Shown: piece by piece, positions 10,566-32,378 of the stretch
Layout: each line of letters opens with the position of its first letter
Position numbering within the stretch: the stretch's first letter is position 1
Assembly: GCA_021186555.1 (NCBI GenBank)
Contig: JAJKFL010000026.1
Location: forward strand, 3,363,709-3,427,708
Source: Reticulitermes speratus
Taxonomy: Eukaryota; Arthropoda; Insecta; Blattodea; Rhinotermitidae
Length of the DNA stretch: 64,000 nucleotides
Direction of reading: 5' to 3'
Notes under the pieces: model-generated
The model's input: only the letters and a program-made list of their open reading frames with translations
What the model was told of the DNA's origin: nothing
The model's database searches: none
Made by a program: the position numbers and the translations under genes

Positions 10566-11283
10566 CTGAAGCCCACCCACACTCCTGTCAAAAGCCCACC
10601 CACACTCCTGTCAAAAGCCCACCCACACTCCTGTCAAAAGCCCACCCACACTCCTGTCAAAAGCCCACCCACACTCCTGTCAAAAGCCCACCCACACTCC
10701 TGTCAAAAGCCCACCCACACTCCTGTCAAAAGTCCACCCACACTCCTGTCAAAAGCCCACCCACACTCCTGTCAAAAGCCCACCCACACTCCTGTCAAAA
10801 GCCCACCCACACTCCTGTCAAAAGCCCACCCACACTCCTGTCAAAAGCCCACCCACACTCCTGTCAAAAGCCTACCCACACTCCTGTCAAAAGCCCACCC
10901 ACACTCCTGTCAAAAGCCCACCCACACTCTTGTCAAAAGCCCACCCACACTCCTGTCAAAAGCCCACCCACACTCCTGTCAAAAGCCCACCCACACTCCT
11001 GTCAAAAGCCCACCCACACTCCTGTCAAAAAGCCCACCCACACTCCTGTCAAAAGCCCACCCACACTCCTGTCAAAAGCCCACCCACACTCCTGTCAAAA
11101 GCCCACCCACACTCCTGTCAAAAGCCCACCCACACTCCTGTCAAAAGCCCACCCACACTCCTGTCAAAAGCCCACCCACACTCCTGTCAAAAGCCCACCC
11201 ACACTCCTGTCAAAAGCCCACCCACACTCCTGTCAAAAGCCCACCCACACTCCTGTCAAAAGCCCACCCACACTCCTGTCAAA
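10566..11283 (+). repeat. 23-bp minisatellite, about 31 copies
   Basis: The unit is AGCCCACCCACACTCCTGTC plus AAA. Copies are almost identical; a few carry one substitution, and one unit near 11028 has an extra A. Because 23 is not a multiple of 3, all three forward frames read through the array as the same 23-residue peptide repeat, giving open frames up to 317 codons that are not genes. Confidence 0.97.
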
Positions 11284-11957
11284 TGGGTGCCGGGAATTGG
11301 TGTGGCAACAGAACGTTACAACTTAACTTGAATTACTCGTACTATCACAGGACTTGGCTGGAGAGACCGAGTAAAACCAAGAATAATCTCGGGACGTTCT
11401 GCGTCTTGTCGGAGCTTCAAACGTGTTACTCCCGAATATCAAGTAGCATTGCCACTCTACAGTGTCGCTGAGTGCAGTGACTGATGTGCGCTGTCAACGT
11501 TGGCAGCCCTTACTTCGCTATGTTACAGGCCACGTGTAAATTAATTCCGATGGCTAATTGCCTGGTACGTGCAAATGGAGTTGGCTATTCAGCGCTTACA
11601 CTCCCCCAACAACGCTCCGAAATTAACCGAAGCTGGAGGGGGTTATCTTTTGTTAGAATCCCGGCTTTTTCGTTAAGTGTCCTTTCGTTTCGGTGCGTGG
11701 TAGTGTGCGTGGTAGTGTGCGTGCTGGTTCGACGAAAAATACTGCAGTTGTTTTAAACTTTAAATTAATATCCTTAAGGTTTTCGATTCTCTTTTGCCTT
11801 GCTGTCTTGGATCGAGCATTTTATTACAAAAAAAAATTTCAGAGAGAAATATTTTAGTGACATTTTCACTCTCCTTTATTTTCCGTTCGTTTCGGTCCCG
11901 TGTCGTGTCCTGCCGCCTTAATTATGTCTCTGACGATAAATATAAGCTTAATTAGCA
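11284..11957. other. No gene seen
   Basis: The 90-codon open frame at 11484-11756 shows no recognised domain. The remainder is AT-rich. Confidence 0.35.
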
Positions 11958-12005
11958 ATATTATAACCAACAAATGTACTTTTTGTATTTCTGTTACACT
12001 TTTAC

Positions 12006-12043
12006 CCTACACATGTTTCGGCTGTGGTCCAGCCATCATCACG
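12006..12043 (-). ncRNA. Hammerhead-like motif, left arm (C3 changed)
   Basis: Minus strand: GTGATGA-T, helix II GGCTG/CAGCC with loop GACCA, then GAAAC-ATGT-GTA. The first core base is G instead of C, which normally abolishes cleavage, so this family may be inactive. Confidence 0.45.
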
Positions 12044-12370
12044 GTACACCAGTAGGTTCACCTCACTGTCACCAGCTCATTTGGTATTATCACGTCATCA
12101 CAATGTTTTTATAGCTTCTGTTCACTTTCAAATGCAGCTTGTGTTCGTCTTACGTCAAAAGCTCGAGGTATAACAGTGCGGGTTGCAGATATAAAACGGT
12201 ATATCGTTGGTAGTAGTTAAAATTGTTAAAAATTGTTGAAATTACTGGCAGATGATTTTTTGGATGCTGACATCCGCGTCTTGTAATAACATAGATATTA
12301 GAATTTGTAAGGGTATGATGATGTACATTCTAATGAACCAGTGACAGTGAAGTGAACCTACTGGTGTACC

Positions 12371-12409
12371 GTGATGATGGATGGACCACAGCCGAAACAT
12401 ATGTAGGGT
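12371..12409 (+). ncRNA. Hammerhead-like motif, right arm (C3 changed)
   Basis: Plus strand: GTGATGA-T, a helix II now damaged (GGATG opposite CAGCC), then GAAAC-ATAT-GTA. It has the same C3-to-G change as the left arm. Confidence 0.4.
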
Positions 12410-12679
12410 AAAAGTGTAACAGATATACAAATAGTGCGTTTGTTGGTTATAATACTGCTAATTGCTACACGACTCTGACGCTTGAGACGTCTGAGCAGGC
12501 ATACGAGTAACATTACGTGCGACTGAACACAAGGAACAGCTTACTTGGACACGTTGGTACTGTCTGAGGCCTTAGGGCGCCAAGTAATTAAGAGTGGCAA
12601 TGTTTAATAGATCTGAAGCTTATATAATAGAAACTTGTCCGAAACCAAAATTGGATTGTTGTTTAAAATTTATTCCTGT

Positions 12680-12910
12680 GTACGTCATGAAGGCATATGG
12701 GAGACTGGAGGTATAGCTCCTTTCATTTTTAACCTCGGCATTACATGAGATGAAAGGTCCCGATTGCTTTTCCACGGGCAAAGAGCCCCGGTACCCATTC
12801 AGTCGTCGCTTGGATGGGCGACAGAGCCGGTCTGGACGCTTTGTCGTGTGGGATGCCAAAAGCGCCCACTTTTGTAGTGACCGGTTGAACTTCCCGAAAG
12901 TTGTGCTATG
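12680..12910 (-). mobile_element. SINE family A, old divergent copy
   Basis: It keeps the order seen in family A: a GGAGGTATAGCTCC-type stretch, TTAACCTCGGCATTACATGA, CCCGGTACCCATT and GAGCCGGTCTGGACGC. The tRNA-like head at the right end is degraded. Confidence 0.65.
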
Positions 12911-13049
12911 GTCTAGATGAGATGACACAGTTCCTTTTGGAGGAAAGCTTTACATACTTAGAGAACACACTCATTTTCCTTTTCAGGCAGAACTTCTAAG
13001 TTAAAATATTTTATGGTTGGTTTGAAACAGTTAATTTCAATTTTGTAGC

Positions 13050-13145
13050 CCAAAAATGCAGGTTTTCTCAGTCAAAACACACCTATACTATTTACCAAAT
13101 CAGTTGCATGTTTCGGCTACTAACAGTACCCGAAACATGTAGCTG
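13050..13145. mobile_element. Degenerate hammerhead-bearing palindrome
   Basis: TTGCATGTTTCGGCTAC and CCCGAAACATGTAGCTGC face each other with only a short spacer, and the CTGANGA parts are deleted. The left flank (TTCTCAGTCAAAACACACC) matches the better copy at 59220-59300. Confidence 0.5.
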
Positions 13146-13423
13146 CAAAGCAAAACATAGCCTTTCCATACGAGCCTGCAATCTGTCGGCAATTAGTAGA
13201 AGTTTGAACTCACCGAAATAACATTTTTATCTGTGGTAACGTCAAGTGGCTCAGAAGAATTAATCTTTGGTAGAAAGCACGGATAGAACTGATCGATGGA
13301 ACTGGTGGCATGGATCATATGATGCTAACGAAAACTTAATCGGTAATGTTGCTGTAGGGAAATGAAGTTGTATAAGGACAAGTATTTTACGACACAATTT
13401 TCCAGTTGTTTCCAGATTGCCTA

Positions 13424-13522
13424 ATGTCCGATAAGAAGGCTCCTGCTCCTGGAGATGGTTTGAGATCTCTGAGGTCAACTGGAATTTTTCGTGCAGTTAA
13501 TTTTGAACTTTATGCCAAGCCA
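13424..13522 (+). CDS. SMIM8: SMIM8-like, coding exon 1
   Basis: 33 codons ending in CCA, followed by the donor GTAAGT. The exon probably begins a little upstream in 5' UTR, after TTTTCCAG or TTTCCAG. Confidence 0.85.
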
Positions 13523-14577
13523 GTAAGTATAACCTCAAAACCGAATATTCTGCGACACGTCCCCTATTTGTTCATACTAATTATGTAATGAATTACACAT
13601 CGAATTTTATAGTGTTATTGCCTGTAGTATACTTACTTTTACAGGCATAAAGCATTATTAAGGATTGAAAGTAGGTGTAATGAATCTGGGTTAGGAGCTG
13701 ACTGGTCACAATAGAAATTTGGGATTCCATAGTCTGTAGGGGAGGTTAATGCGTCCAGAATGGCCATGATGCCCACCTACTATCTTACGTAGTAGGGCGT
13801 CGTTCTCTGAGAATGGATAAGCTGAAGTGTGAGGCTTATCATTCTCCTTTAAGTAGTGCTGAGACTGAGAATATATGGAGCTGTACCCCAGTTTCCTCAT
13901 ACATAATCATGATTGTTGAACAGATAGGCCAACCATGCTAAGTATGCCTGTACATTCTAAGTGTTGTTTTGGAATGAGGTTTTCCAGCAATATTCTGTGC
14001 ACTTCTAGTTTCATCAGGCATGCTACATAACCTTCCGGTTTTTATGTTTTTTTTTTATTTAATGACCCTGATGGTCTGGGTGAAGGGGAAACGTTACAGC
14101 ATGCAATCTGCATGAACAAGTGCGTGACAACTTCAAATTGTGGTATGCAGCACCTCTTTTCATCAATCACAAAGAAAAAAAATTCAAAATTGCTCATGAA
14201 ACCTTGCATAAGGTTCATTATATCATTAAGACTGTATTTTTTTTGTTCAATGTTAGAAAAACATAGTTATTTTTTATATTTTAAACTGTTATTTCCTGTC
14301 AGAAGAAATGTAAGGTGTGTCCCCCACCCCCATTTCATTTAATTGCTGGTGGCTTTATTTGCAGGAAGAAAGGAATGATGACAGATGGAGTGAAGTTTGT
14401 ATATTCTGTCATTTGTTTCAGAATGCAGTAATAATGACAATAGGTTTAGCTGCAATGGGAATTTGTGTTGGATACATTGCCTACATGAGAACGAAGTACG
14501 AAAATATGGGGTATTATGCAGCTGTTAACAAGGACGGTGAAGAGTCCTTTCTACAAAAGAAATCGAAATGGGATTAA
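13424..14577 (+). CDS. SMIM8: SMIM8-like small integral membrane protein, two coding exons
   Basis: Joining 13424-13522 and 14422-14577 gives an 84-residue protein. It starts MSDKKAPAPGDGLRSLRSTG and continues IFRAVNFELYAKP, which resembles the FRAVNPELF motif of vertebrate SMIM8 (97 residues, recalled). A single hydrophobic segment (about residues 34-52, NAVIMTIGLAAMGICVGYI) is followed by a C-terminal LQKKSKWD, as in SMIM8. The intron is GT-AG (CCA|GTAAGT ... TTTCAG|AAT), phase 0. The start is the first ATG after pyrimidine-rich AG acceptors just upstream, so a 5' UTR exon probably lies further left. The function of SMIM8 is unknown; it is a single-pass membrane protein. The neighbouring conserved exon at 18433 points toward it (convergent). 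Confidence 0.88.
13523..14421 (+). other. SMIM8-like intron
   Basis: GT-AG intron of 899 bp, phase 0. It contains T-rich unique sequence; I see no full mobile element inside it. Confidence 0.8.
14422..14577 (+). CDS. SMIM8: SMIM8-like, coding exon 2
   Basis: 51 codons plus TAA. It encodes the membrane segment and the conserved KSKWD C-terminus. The acceptor is ATTTGTTTCAG. Confidence 0.88.
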   Translation, partial: NAVIMTIGLAAMGICVGYIAYMRTKYENMGYYAAVNKDGEESFLQKKSKWD

Positions 14578-15170
14578 TGGTTATAACTTTAAACATAAAA
14601 AAAAATACAGTTGAGTGAATTGTGCTACTGTGTAGCACATATTTGTCAGTGGTGGTTTATCTGACATCTAGAAAATATGGTTTTACAGTGTGTTATTTCC
14701 ATGGCCCCCCCCCCCCCCCAATATCCCTAGTGTTTTTACCTTCCAATGGCCTGCCCAGTAATTTTTAGTGTCTGTATTTTGTAGTGCCTTCTTACATGAT
14801 GAGCCTGGTTAGCTGCAAAAGTATGTAACCTACAGGGAGTTTTTTTCTTAACATGGAACTGAGTATTACACAGCAAGTGCTGTGTTGGTCGCTGTGAGCA
14901 ATTGATGTTTGCTGTATGGTATGTAGTCCTGTGATAATGCGTGACTTGCAAGGCTTAGTACTGTAGAGCAAGCAGTGTCGTCAGTTGCTGTGCAGCAATG
15001 CAGGTATGAGGACGTTTGTAGATCCTGCGTTTGGGTTCTGCTTTAAACTGTACACCCTGTAGTTTCTCTGTTGATACAGAGCATGTTGCTAGGAATGGCT
15101 ATGTTGAGTTTGTAAGGTGTACAACACTGGAAATTGTTTAGAAGCAAAGAATGGCACATATATTTAACTA
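14578..15170 (+). other. Probable 3' UTR and flank of the SMIM8-like gene
   Basis: No coding signal. It contains a C-run at 14705-14719. No AATAAA occurs here before the DNA element at 15171. Confidence 0.4.
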
Positions 15171-15474
15171 CAGTAGAACCTCGGTTATCCGAACTTTGCT
15201 TAACCGAAACGCCATTTTTTGACGCGATTCCCAGAACTGCCTGCCGCGAGATGCCTCTGAGCCTCTCCCCATCAGTTTGTTGTGAAAAGTTGATGGGTGC
15301 TGATTGTATCTGTAAATATCATACACTTTCTTGTATTAACATAAGACGTGTTTCTGAATAAATGTTATTTTTATTGCACCTTATTGCGTCAAGCAGAATT
15401 TCCAAGTTATACAAAATGTTGCTTATCCGAAATCGGGTCCGCCCCCTTTATTTTGCATTATCGAGGTTCTGCTG
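15171..15474. mobile_element. pogo/Tigger-type MITE, 304 bp
   Basis: Inverted termini CAGTAGAACCTCGGTTATCC and, at the right end, TTATCGAGGTTCTGCTG in reverse, with a TA on each side. The TIR sequence is of the pogo/Tigger type. There is no transposase. Confidence 0.85.
15357..15362 (+). promoter_or_regulatory. Candidate polyadenylation signal AATAAA
   Basis: This is the first AATAAA downstream of the SMIM8-like stop codon, about 780 bp away, and it lies inside the pogo/Tigger MITE. Use is inferred, not shown. Confidence 0.3.
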
Positions 15475-16117
15475 TATATTAAAATTAAAAATCCTAAGAA
15501 TACTCTAAGTTGGGTAGCTAGCGAAACTTCAGAACCTGTGAACATTTTTGAGAGCTTTATTCTGTAGCAGGAATGACATCTTTTTCATAAGGTATGACTC
15601 TTAGTCTGATAACAAGATTAGAGACATTTGTTTCAGTTTGTTGCAGTGCATGGTTGTGAGTTGGTTATGTGCTTCATGTGATGTCGGTAATGCCCCTGGA
15701 TGACCTGCATTATTCTGCTGTGCATTCAGATGCTGTCGCCATAATGCTACACCCTTTTACAATTTGTCACATGAGCTATATCTGACAATGCAAGCTGTAA
15801 AGTTCTCAAGGATGCCAGAAGACTGGAGTCCTCAATTACACCAGTGTGAAAAAAAGCCTTCAAACTCACTGCAGAGTTGTGTTATTTGGGCATAAATGTT
15901 AAGGATTCTGAGAAAAGTCATTGTAAAATAGTAATTTGGATGTGTCTCAAATATGAAAGTTTTTAAACACATTTGAATGCAATTGGCTGTTACAGTAAAA
16001 CTAAATAATAATATATATACATATATAAATGAAAAGCTTGTGTTATACAGTACAGTAGCAGTAGTTAATGGTCTGGTGCTTGGAGGAATTCCATTTACCT
16101 TCTAGCATTCATTCATC
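15475..16117. other. No gene seen
   Basis: AT-rich unique sequence with a short (AT) stretch near 16010. Confidence 0.4.
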
Positions 16118-16325
16118 ATTCATTCCACAGTCTGTCTTACGACAGGTCCGTAGCCTCTTCCAAAGCGAATTCTCCACAGGGTGCGATCTAGTGCTTCCTC
16201 TTTCAATTCCCAGCATCTTCTCTTTTCCTTAAGGTCATCCAGTAGCTGCTTACACCGTCGTCCTCATCTTCCCGTCATTTCTATCCTTCCTTCTAACTTT
16301 CCTTCATTCACGTGTTTTCGAATGC
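16118..16325 (-). mobile_element. LINE tail fragment (same family as 59572-59955)
   Basis: On the minus strand it aligns with the 3' coding end at 59750-59930: AAGGAAAGTTAGAAGGAAGG, AGCTACTGGATGACCTTAAG, GAAGCACTAGATCGCAC and GGAAGAGGCTACGGACCTGT. It is broken and not translatable in one frame. Confidence 0.8.
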
Positions 16326-16707
16326 ATCCCAGTATAATTTCACAATTGACGGATTGTTCCCAGGATTTAAAACTGCAGTGGGAGATGACCTTGAGATCTT
16401 ATGAAGGTATCTTTTTTTGCACAAGACTGACAGTGGGGATGGATATAAATCAAGAACTTCTAGGTGAGCCACTAAACAATTATGCCCAATGATTAGTTGA
16501 AAAATTGCCACTGCGTACCCTCTTGGAAAATGTGTTGTACGGTATTATGACGTCATTCATTAGTGCAACTTGTATAAAGGTAAGTGCTGTGAGTTCCTTG
16601 CTATAGGTTTATTATATCTGCACAGACTGTATCTGGTGAAAGATGAAACGACTAGTAAATTGTGTGAGTTATATATATTTTGATAATGTTGATGTGACAT
16701 ATTTGTA

Positions 16708-16912
16708 GTTTAATATACAAAGTTGATATTAGTCTAAACAAAAGTGAATTCTGTTTTAGTTAATAGAGCGAAATGTTTCGGCCTAGGCTAGGGCATCCTC
16801 AGGTTCACAAACAGTTTTAAAAACATATTGAGGTAGAATGTACAAATAGCTCTATTAAATAAAATAGAATTTAGTTGTGTTTAGACTGATATCAACTTTG
16901 TATATTGAATTA
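16708..16912. mobile_element. Palindromic element with one central hammerhead-like motif
   Basis: The arms TACAAAGTTGATATTAGTCT and AGACTGATATCAACTTTGTA are inverted copies, and pairing continues inward through TTTAGTTAATAGAGC. The centre carries the motif on the minus strand. Confidence 0.75.
16766..16803 (-). ncRNA. Hammerhead-like ribozyme motif
   Basis: Minus strand: CTGAGGA-T, a helix II with CTAG-rich arms ending GGCC, then GAAAC-ATTTC. The core is intact, but stem III lacks a clear G-U closing pair, so activity is doubtful. Confidence 0.4.
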
Positions 16913-16965
16913 TTGAAGACCTGAATCCTTGACTATATTTGTCAGCAGAGGAATTTGTGACTATG

Positions 16966-17262
16966 CAGTTTATTATCTGTACTGCTACTAGCTCATGTCA
17001 GCAATACCATGTGACTATGTGACTATGCAGTTTATTATGTGTACTGCTACTAGCTCATGTCAGCAATACCATGTGACTATGTGACTATGCAGTTTATTAT
17101 GTGTACTGCTACTAGCTCATGTCAGCAATACCATGTGACTATGTGACCATGCAGTTTATTATCTGTACTGCTACTAGCTCATGTCAGCAGTACCATGTGA
17201 CTATGTGACCATGCAGTTTATTATCTGTACTGCTACTAGCTCATGTCAGCAGTACCATGTCA
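16966..17262 (+). repeat. 62-bp tandem repeat, about five copies
   Basis: ACTGCTACTAGCTCATGTCA recurs every 62 bp. Each unit also has GTGACTATGCAGTTTATTAT. Variation is limited to a few bases. Confidence 0.95.
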
Positions 17263-17348
17263 ATCCATGGCAAACACAGCGTCATACATCTTGCGTTTCA
17301 AACATGCTGTGAATGTGATAGATGTGAGACTCTTGCAGTTTATTCAAA

Positions 17349-17475
17349 TCTTCTGGGATGTGACGCTGTGTGGTTGAGTCTCGAACTTCTTGACTCTGAG
17401 TATAAAGGCGCCACAATCTATGAAAACGGCAGGAAGCACTCGCCTGTCGTCACAGTGTCACATCCCAGAAGACCT
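17349..17475. mobile_element. Palindromic repeat of the CTGGGATGTG/CACATCCCAG family
   Basis: TCTTCTGGGATGTGACGCTG and AGTGTCACATCCCAGAAGAC are inverted ends. The ribozyme-like centre is lost. Confidence 0.65.
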
Positions 17476-17795
17476 GAATCTGTATGCTGTGACAGCTTTT
17501 CATCCTTTTAGTGTCCCTGTAAATTGTTGCCATTTTACATATCTGAATGTATGTTGCACAGATGGTGTTTATTTATTTTGGCATTTCTAAAGAATACACT
17601 TACAAAAATGTCTACAATTTTTTAAACATGAATATAAAAATAATGATGATTACACATATACACGCATCTAATAATGAAATTAATTGGGACTTATGGACCA
17701 GTGGTCTCAGTTTTCACAGCACTGAGGTCTGATATAAATATTTCCATGTGCCTTTATATTCCCTCACCTCTGACAAACAAAAAAACATTGTGTAT

Positions 17796-18052
17796 TCCAC
17801 CCCCTTATGGCACAACAGCCCCTAGTGGGCCAGGGCCTGTTCATTATCAAGGTTTTGAGATCACACTCTGGCATATGGCACTCAGTAGGACTCCTCTGGA
17901 CGAGTGATCAGCCTGATGAAGAGACCACTACCTGACAGCACACAACACTCACAACAGACATCCATGCCCCCGGCAGGATTCAAACCCGCAATCCCAGCAA
18001 GCAAACAGCCGCAGACCCGCGCCTTAGACCGCACGGCCACTGGGATCTGCAG
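17796..18052 (-). mobile_element. tRNA-derived SINE, family B, with TSD
   Basis: Minus-strand head with GTGGCCGTGCGGTCTAAGG (A box) and GCGGGTTTGAATCCTGCC (B box). The body includes CTCTTCATCAGGCTGATCAC and ends at GGGGCTGTTGTGCC. Direct repeats ACATTGTGTAT lie at 17785-17795 and 18053-18063. Confidence 0.9.
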
Positions 18053-18432
18053 ACATTGTGTATGCCTGACATTTACCGAGGTTCAGAGCTGTCTTAAGCC
18101 ATAGGGTGCCTGTCGTGGCCATCCTCCTGCACATGGTACTTCACATGTGCAATGCCTCACAAATTGAGGCATTGCACATTACAGTGAGATACTAAAATGT
18201 CTTACTGCAGCACTGAATAAGGTTTCAAAATGTTTGTAGTTACTGTAAGATTTTATACAAAGAGACTGCATTTGTAGTGGTGGTGTGAAGTTAGCCAGAT
18301 ATTGACACTATCATAAATGTGGCACCTTGCAGGTGCTGTGTTGACAATTCAAGTCATAACTTGTTTATCGAGTGAGAGATAATATTTCTACTTTCAGATT
18401 TTAATTTTAGATGCATGAAGAAATGCAGATGT
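18053..18432. other. No gene seen; small hairpin
   Basis: A 15-bp perfect hairpin, ATGTGCAATGCCTCA against its complement, lies at 18145-18179. The rest is probably 3' flank of the minus-strand exon at 18433-18575. Confidence 0.4.
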
Positions 18433-18575
18433 TTAATTATACATTTCGGTCACAGTGTCGTATATAGCCTCTGCAACTCTGTCGATATTCTTGCTGCTGA
18501 GACCACTCATATTGATGCGACCGGTGGACGACAGGTGGACGTGGTGCTTTACTCTTATGTACTGCACTTGACGAG
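18433..18575 (-). CDS. Got1: Aspartate aminotransferase, cytosolic type: last coding exon only
   Basis: The minus strand gives 46 residues plus TAA after an acceptor GTTTGTTTCAG: RQVQYIRVKHHVHL, then SSTGRINMSGLSSKNIDRVA, then EAIYDTVTEMYN. This matches the C-terminal end of cytosolic aspartate aminotransferase, including the GRIN-x-SGL motif whose arginine binds the substrate carboxylate. The SGL form fits the cytosolic rather than the mitochondrial enzyme. The enzyme is PLP-dependent and moves an amino group between aspartate and 2-oxoglutarate. The family is about 400 residues, so some 85% is missing. I found no upstream exon in the 2.8 kb before the capping-protein start, nor among the longer minus-strand open frames. 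It is either the end of a gene with very long introns or an isolated duplicated exon. Confidence 0.8.
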
Positions 18576-21345
18576 CTGAAACAAACAAGACAGTGAAGTT
18601 GTCCTGTGTTTACATATCATACTGTGAGAGCATCAAAGGGGCACTGGGGCAAAGCACCACTCTCTGCAGACTTTGGGACTAGACTGACTTGAGTGGTTAG
18701 CTTTATGGTCCTGCTGTTCTCCACTGACCGAAGTACCAATTTGATAAGAGGCTGGGTGAGTGCAAGATTTGAGGTTGTCTGACAGTGTTGTGAGGATTCT
18801 AGTCTTCTGGGAGGTGACACTGTGTCATCTGGTGAGTGGTTACTGATGTTTGAAGGGTTGTGTCTTCTTTATTGTGAAGGCTGGTCAGTCCATGAAGAAT
18901 AGCCAACATTGGTTAGTTTTGTGGACATAAGTAATGTACTTAGTTGGTTTTAAAGTTGTGATTATTTCAGCAAAGTTTTCTGCCTTTGAAGGAATCTGAA
19001 CACATCACTGTTTGACTCTGTGTAACTGTGTGTGTGCAGGTATGCGTGTCTGTGTGTACGTGTTTTTGTTTTGGTTTAGTAATGCTTATTTTCAGTCTTA
19101 CAAAGTGTAAAATTGTTAAACTATATCACATCTTTAAGCACAATAATTACTACATACAAATAGGGCACATAGCTCAGACCTGTGCAAGAATGTCTTGTCT
19201 CCAATTTGTTTCACAGAACACCGGCTAACTAATCAGCTGACTACGGCTGACTACATAACTGTCTCAATGGAGCAGAGAACTTCTTACAACCTAAAAGTCA
19301 CTTATCTACTCAAGATATGTTACGAAATAAAAATTAAAATCTATGCTGTGTAACATCACAGAAGAGGGAAGATCACAAGTTATTATAAATTGAAATCTCA
19401 ACTGACATTACAGATAAGTGGCCCTCCTTCAGATGGACACTCTAAGTTAGTACTGTGACCGTCTGACGTTTGAGTTTGCCATGCCGGTGGCACTAAAGGC
19501 ATCTTCTGCAATGTTACGCCAATTTGTACACACATTCTGAGGAAACCTACAGTCCCCAGTTTCAGTTCCTTCAAGACTACAAGACATTACACCCAACAAG
19601 ACTGTTCTCTGCAGTGTGTCTGTCTGTCTGTCCACAGACCCAATTACTTACATCAACTTTGTAAGATCATAGTCAGATTTCTGATAATTTTGTTACGAAC
19701 AACATGCAACCACCTGTCGTGAGCACAAACACTGTGACATCATGACTTTGTGGGGTTCACGCAAGATTACTTCCACAGCACTTAAATATCATGAAATATC
19801 TTGAGGAAGTGAAGCACTAATTAGGGTGTCTTAACTAATATAAAAATTAACAGTATGGAAGTGCACAAAACATTTTAATTAGGAGACAACAAATCATTAA
19901 CCATTTAAAGAGCAGTTTATGTATATGTAACATTTGTTTTAACATTCAGAAAATTTACATATTGCCCACACAATACATTTTTTATTTCCATATCAGCTTT
20001 AACAGATAGGGCCATGTAATGCAGATGGCATATGTTTACTCTGAGGTAGGAACTGAATTTTTAAATAATATTTAGATGCACAAATAATCTATTTTCTAGC
20101 TGAGTAGATTTCAGTGAAGGGATAAGAAATAGATAGGAATGAAATATCTATGATATGTCATATTCTACAGGACATTATTTCATGCTGCTGGTAAACCATG
20201 TCAAGTGAAAATTATCTCTGGTTCACGGGGTGGGGGGTTATATTGAAGGCCGGATAGTAGTCAACCTTCTTACCGACTGGGTTATTGCTAACAATACATC
20301 TATGCGTTGTGGTACTGGCCGACCGTGCATAGATGGCAGACAATAGGCTCAGCTCCACGTGTCTGACCAATAGCATTGCAGTTGCATATCTGGTAGTAGT
20401 TAATCCGTGGCTGCTGGTGTGATGAAGATGAGGTGGAGAAATACTACCAAACACTCTTTGTCTAAAACAATTACTCATCTTTTCACGTACTCACAACTAA
20501 TGTTATTTCATAGCAAATAGACAAAGGTGTCCAAAAAAGATTTATTTCACATACACTTAATTTTCTTTCTATGTCTGGTACTACACAGCCATAACACTAG
20601 CAGTGACCACTGGAGCTGTAGTCTGTTACTTCGACACTTAGACGGCTGTGTATGGAAAATGAAACGACCAGACCACAAATTTGAGTTACGCTACGCGCAT
20701 AAAAGTGACATTATGGTGCCGCATTCTCACGGTCTGTAGCATTTCATTCCAAACCACGAAACTTGCTTGATTTCCCTTTTTATTTTGCCAGAGCGGTAAA
20801 TAGTAAGAAGGTCTGTAAATATGATCCTGCACATCCAATATTTTTTTTCTGCTATTCTTCTCCTCTGTCTGGGTTTAAGAATCCAGAATCTATTCCGAAT
20901 CTTACCGCTGTGTCGACCGCAGAGAGTTGAAATCTCATTCACTTGAAGAAAAATTAATCTCTGAAACCCAAAATTCGTACATTGCAACCCTGGTCGTAAA
21001 GCTGTCAATTCTAGATGGCAGTGTGTCTATGTTTTGGACTCCGAACATGCAGTATGAGTTTCGCATAGTGACGATTCGGATGTTGAACCGGAAATATATA
21101 CAACGCGTATTTATTTCATTTACCTCAATATTCTGAAGGTGGCTGTTATTACTGAAAATTCTGTAATTGAAGAAAATTGTTCTGGATTAAAATGAGACGT
21201 GGGTTGGCTATTAGTGATGCGTAACCCTTTGTTGATTTCGTAGTAGGCCTAATCTGTTGAGTAGTCACCATTTTTCCCGTGAACAGGTGTATGACATCGG
21301 TCATTATATTTGTGGAAATATTCAAACGAACAGTAACGGAGCAAA
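18576..21345. other. Intergenic or intron; no exon recognised
   Basis: 18770-18840 carries a fragment of the CTGGGAGGTGAC palindromic family. A more GC-rich minus-strand stretch at 20212-20478 has an 88-codon open frame that I cannot identify. 20880-21345 would hold the promoter and 5' UTR of the capping-protein gene; no TATA-like element stands out. Confidence 0.4.

Positions 21346-32378
<11,033 letters not shown>

Larger units (their letters stand above)
11958..12457. mobile_element. Palindromic element with hammerhead-like motif in each arm
   Basis: The arms begin TATAACCAACAAATGTACTT and end GTGCGTTTGTTGGTTATAAT in inverted form. Each arm carries a motif pointing outward. The arms extend inward through GGTTCACCTCACTGTCAC. 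No protein is encoded. Confidence 0.75.

Noticed and set aside
10566-11283. CRISPR-like array
   Set aside because: Units are directly adjacent with no unique spacers, and this is an animal genome.
10472-11471. Open frames of 284 and 317 codons with a KPTHTPVKSPPTLL-type repeat
   Set aside because: They come entirely from the 23-bp minisatellite, which is open in all forward frames; flanks show no domain or splice signals.
14075-14102. Hammerhead motif in the SMIM8-like intron (CTGATGG..GAAACGTTAC)
   Set aside because: The core lacks A9, helix II does not pair and stem III does not close; likely coincidence.
20212-20478. Upstream exon of the aspartate aminotransferase gene
   Set aside because: The minus-strand translation has none of the family motifs; it only stands out by higher GC.
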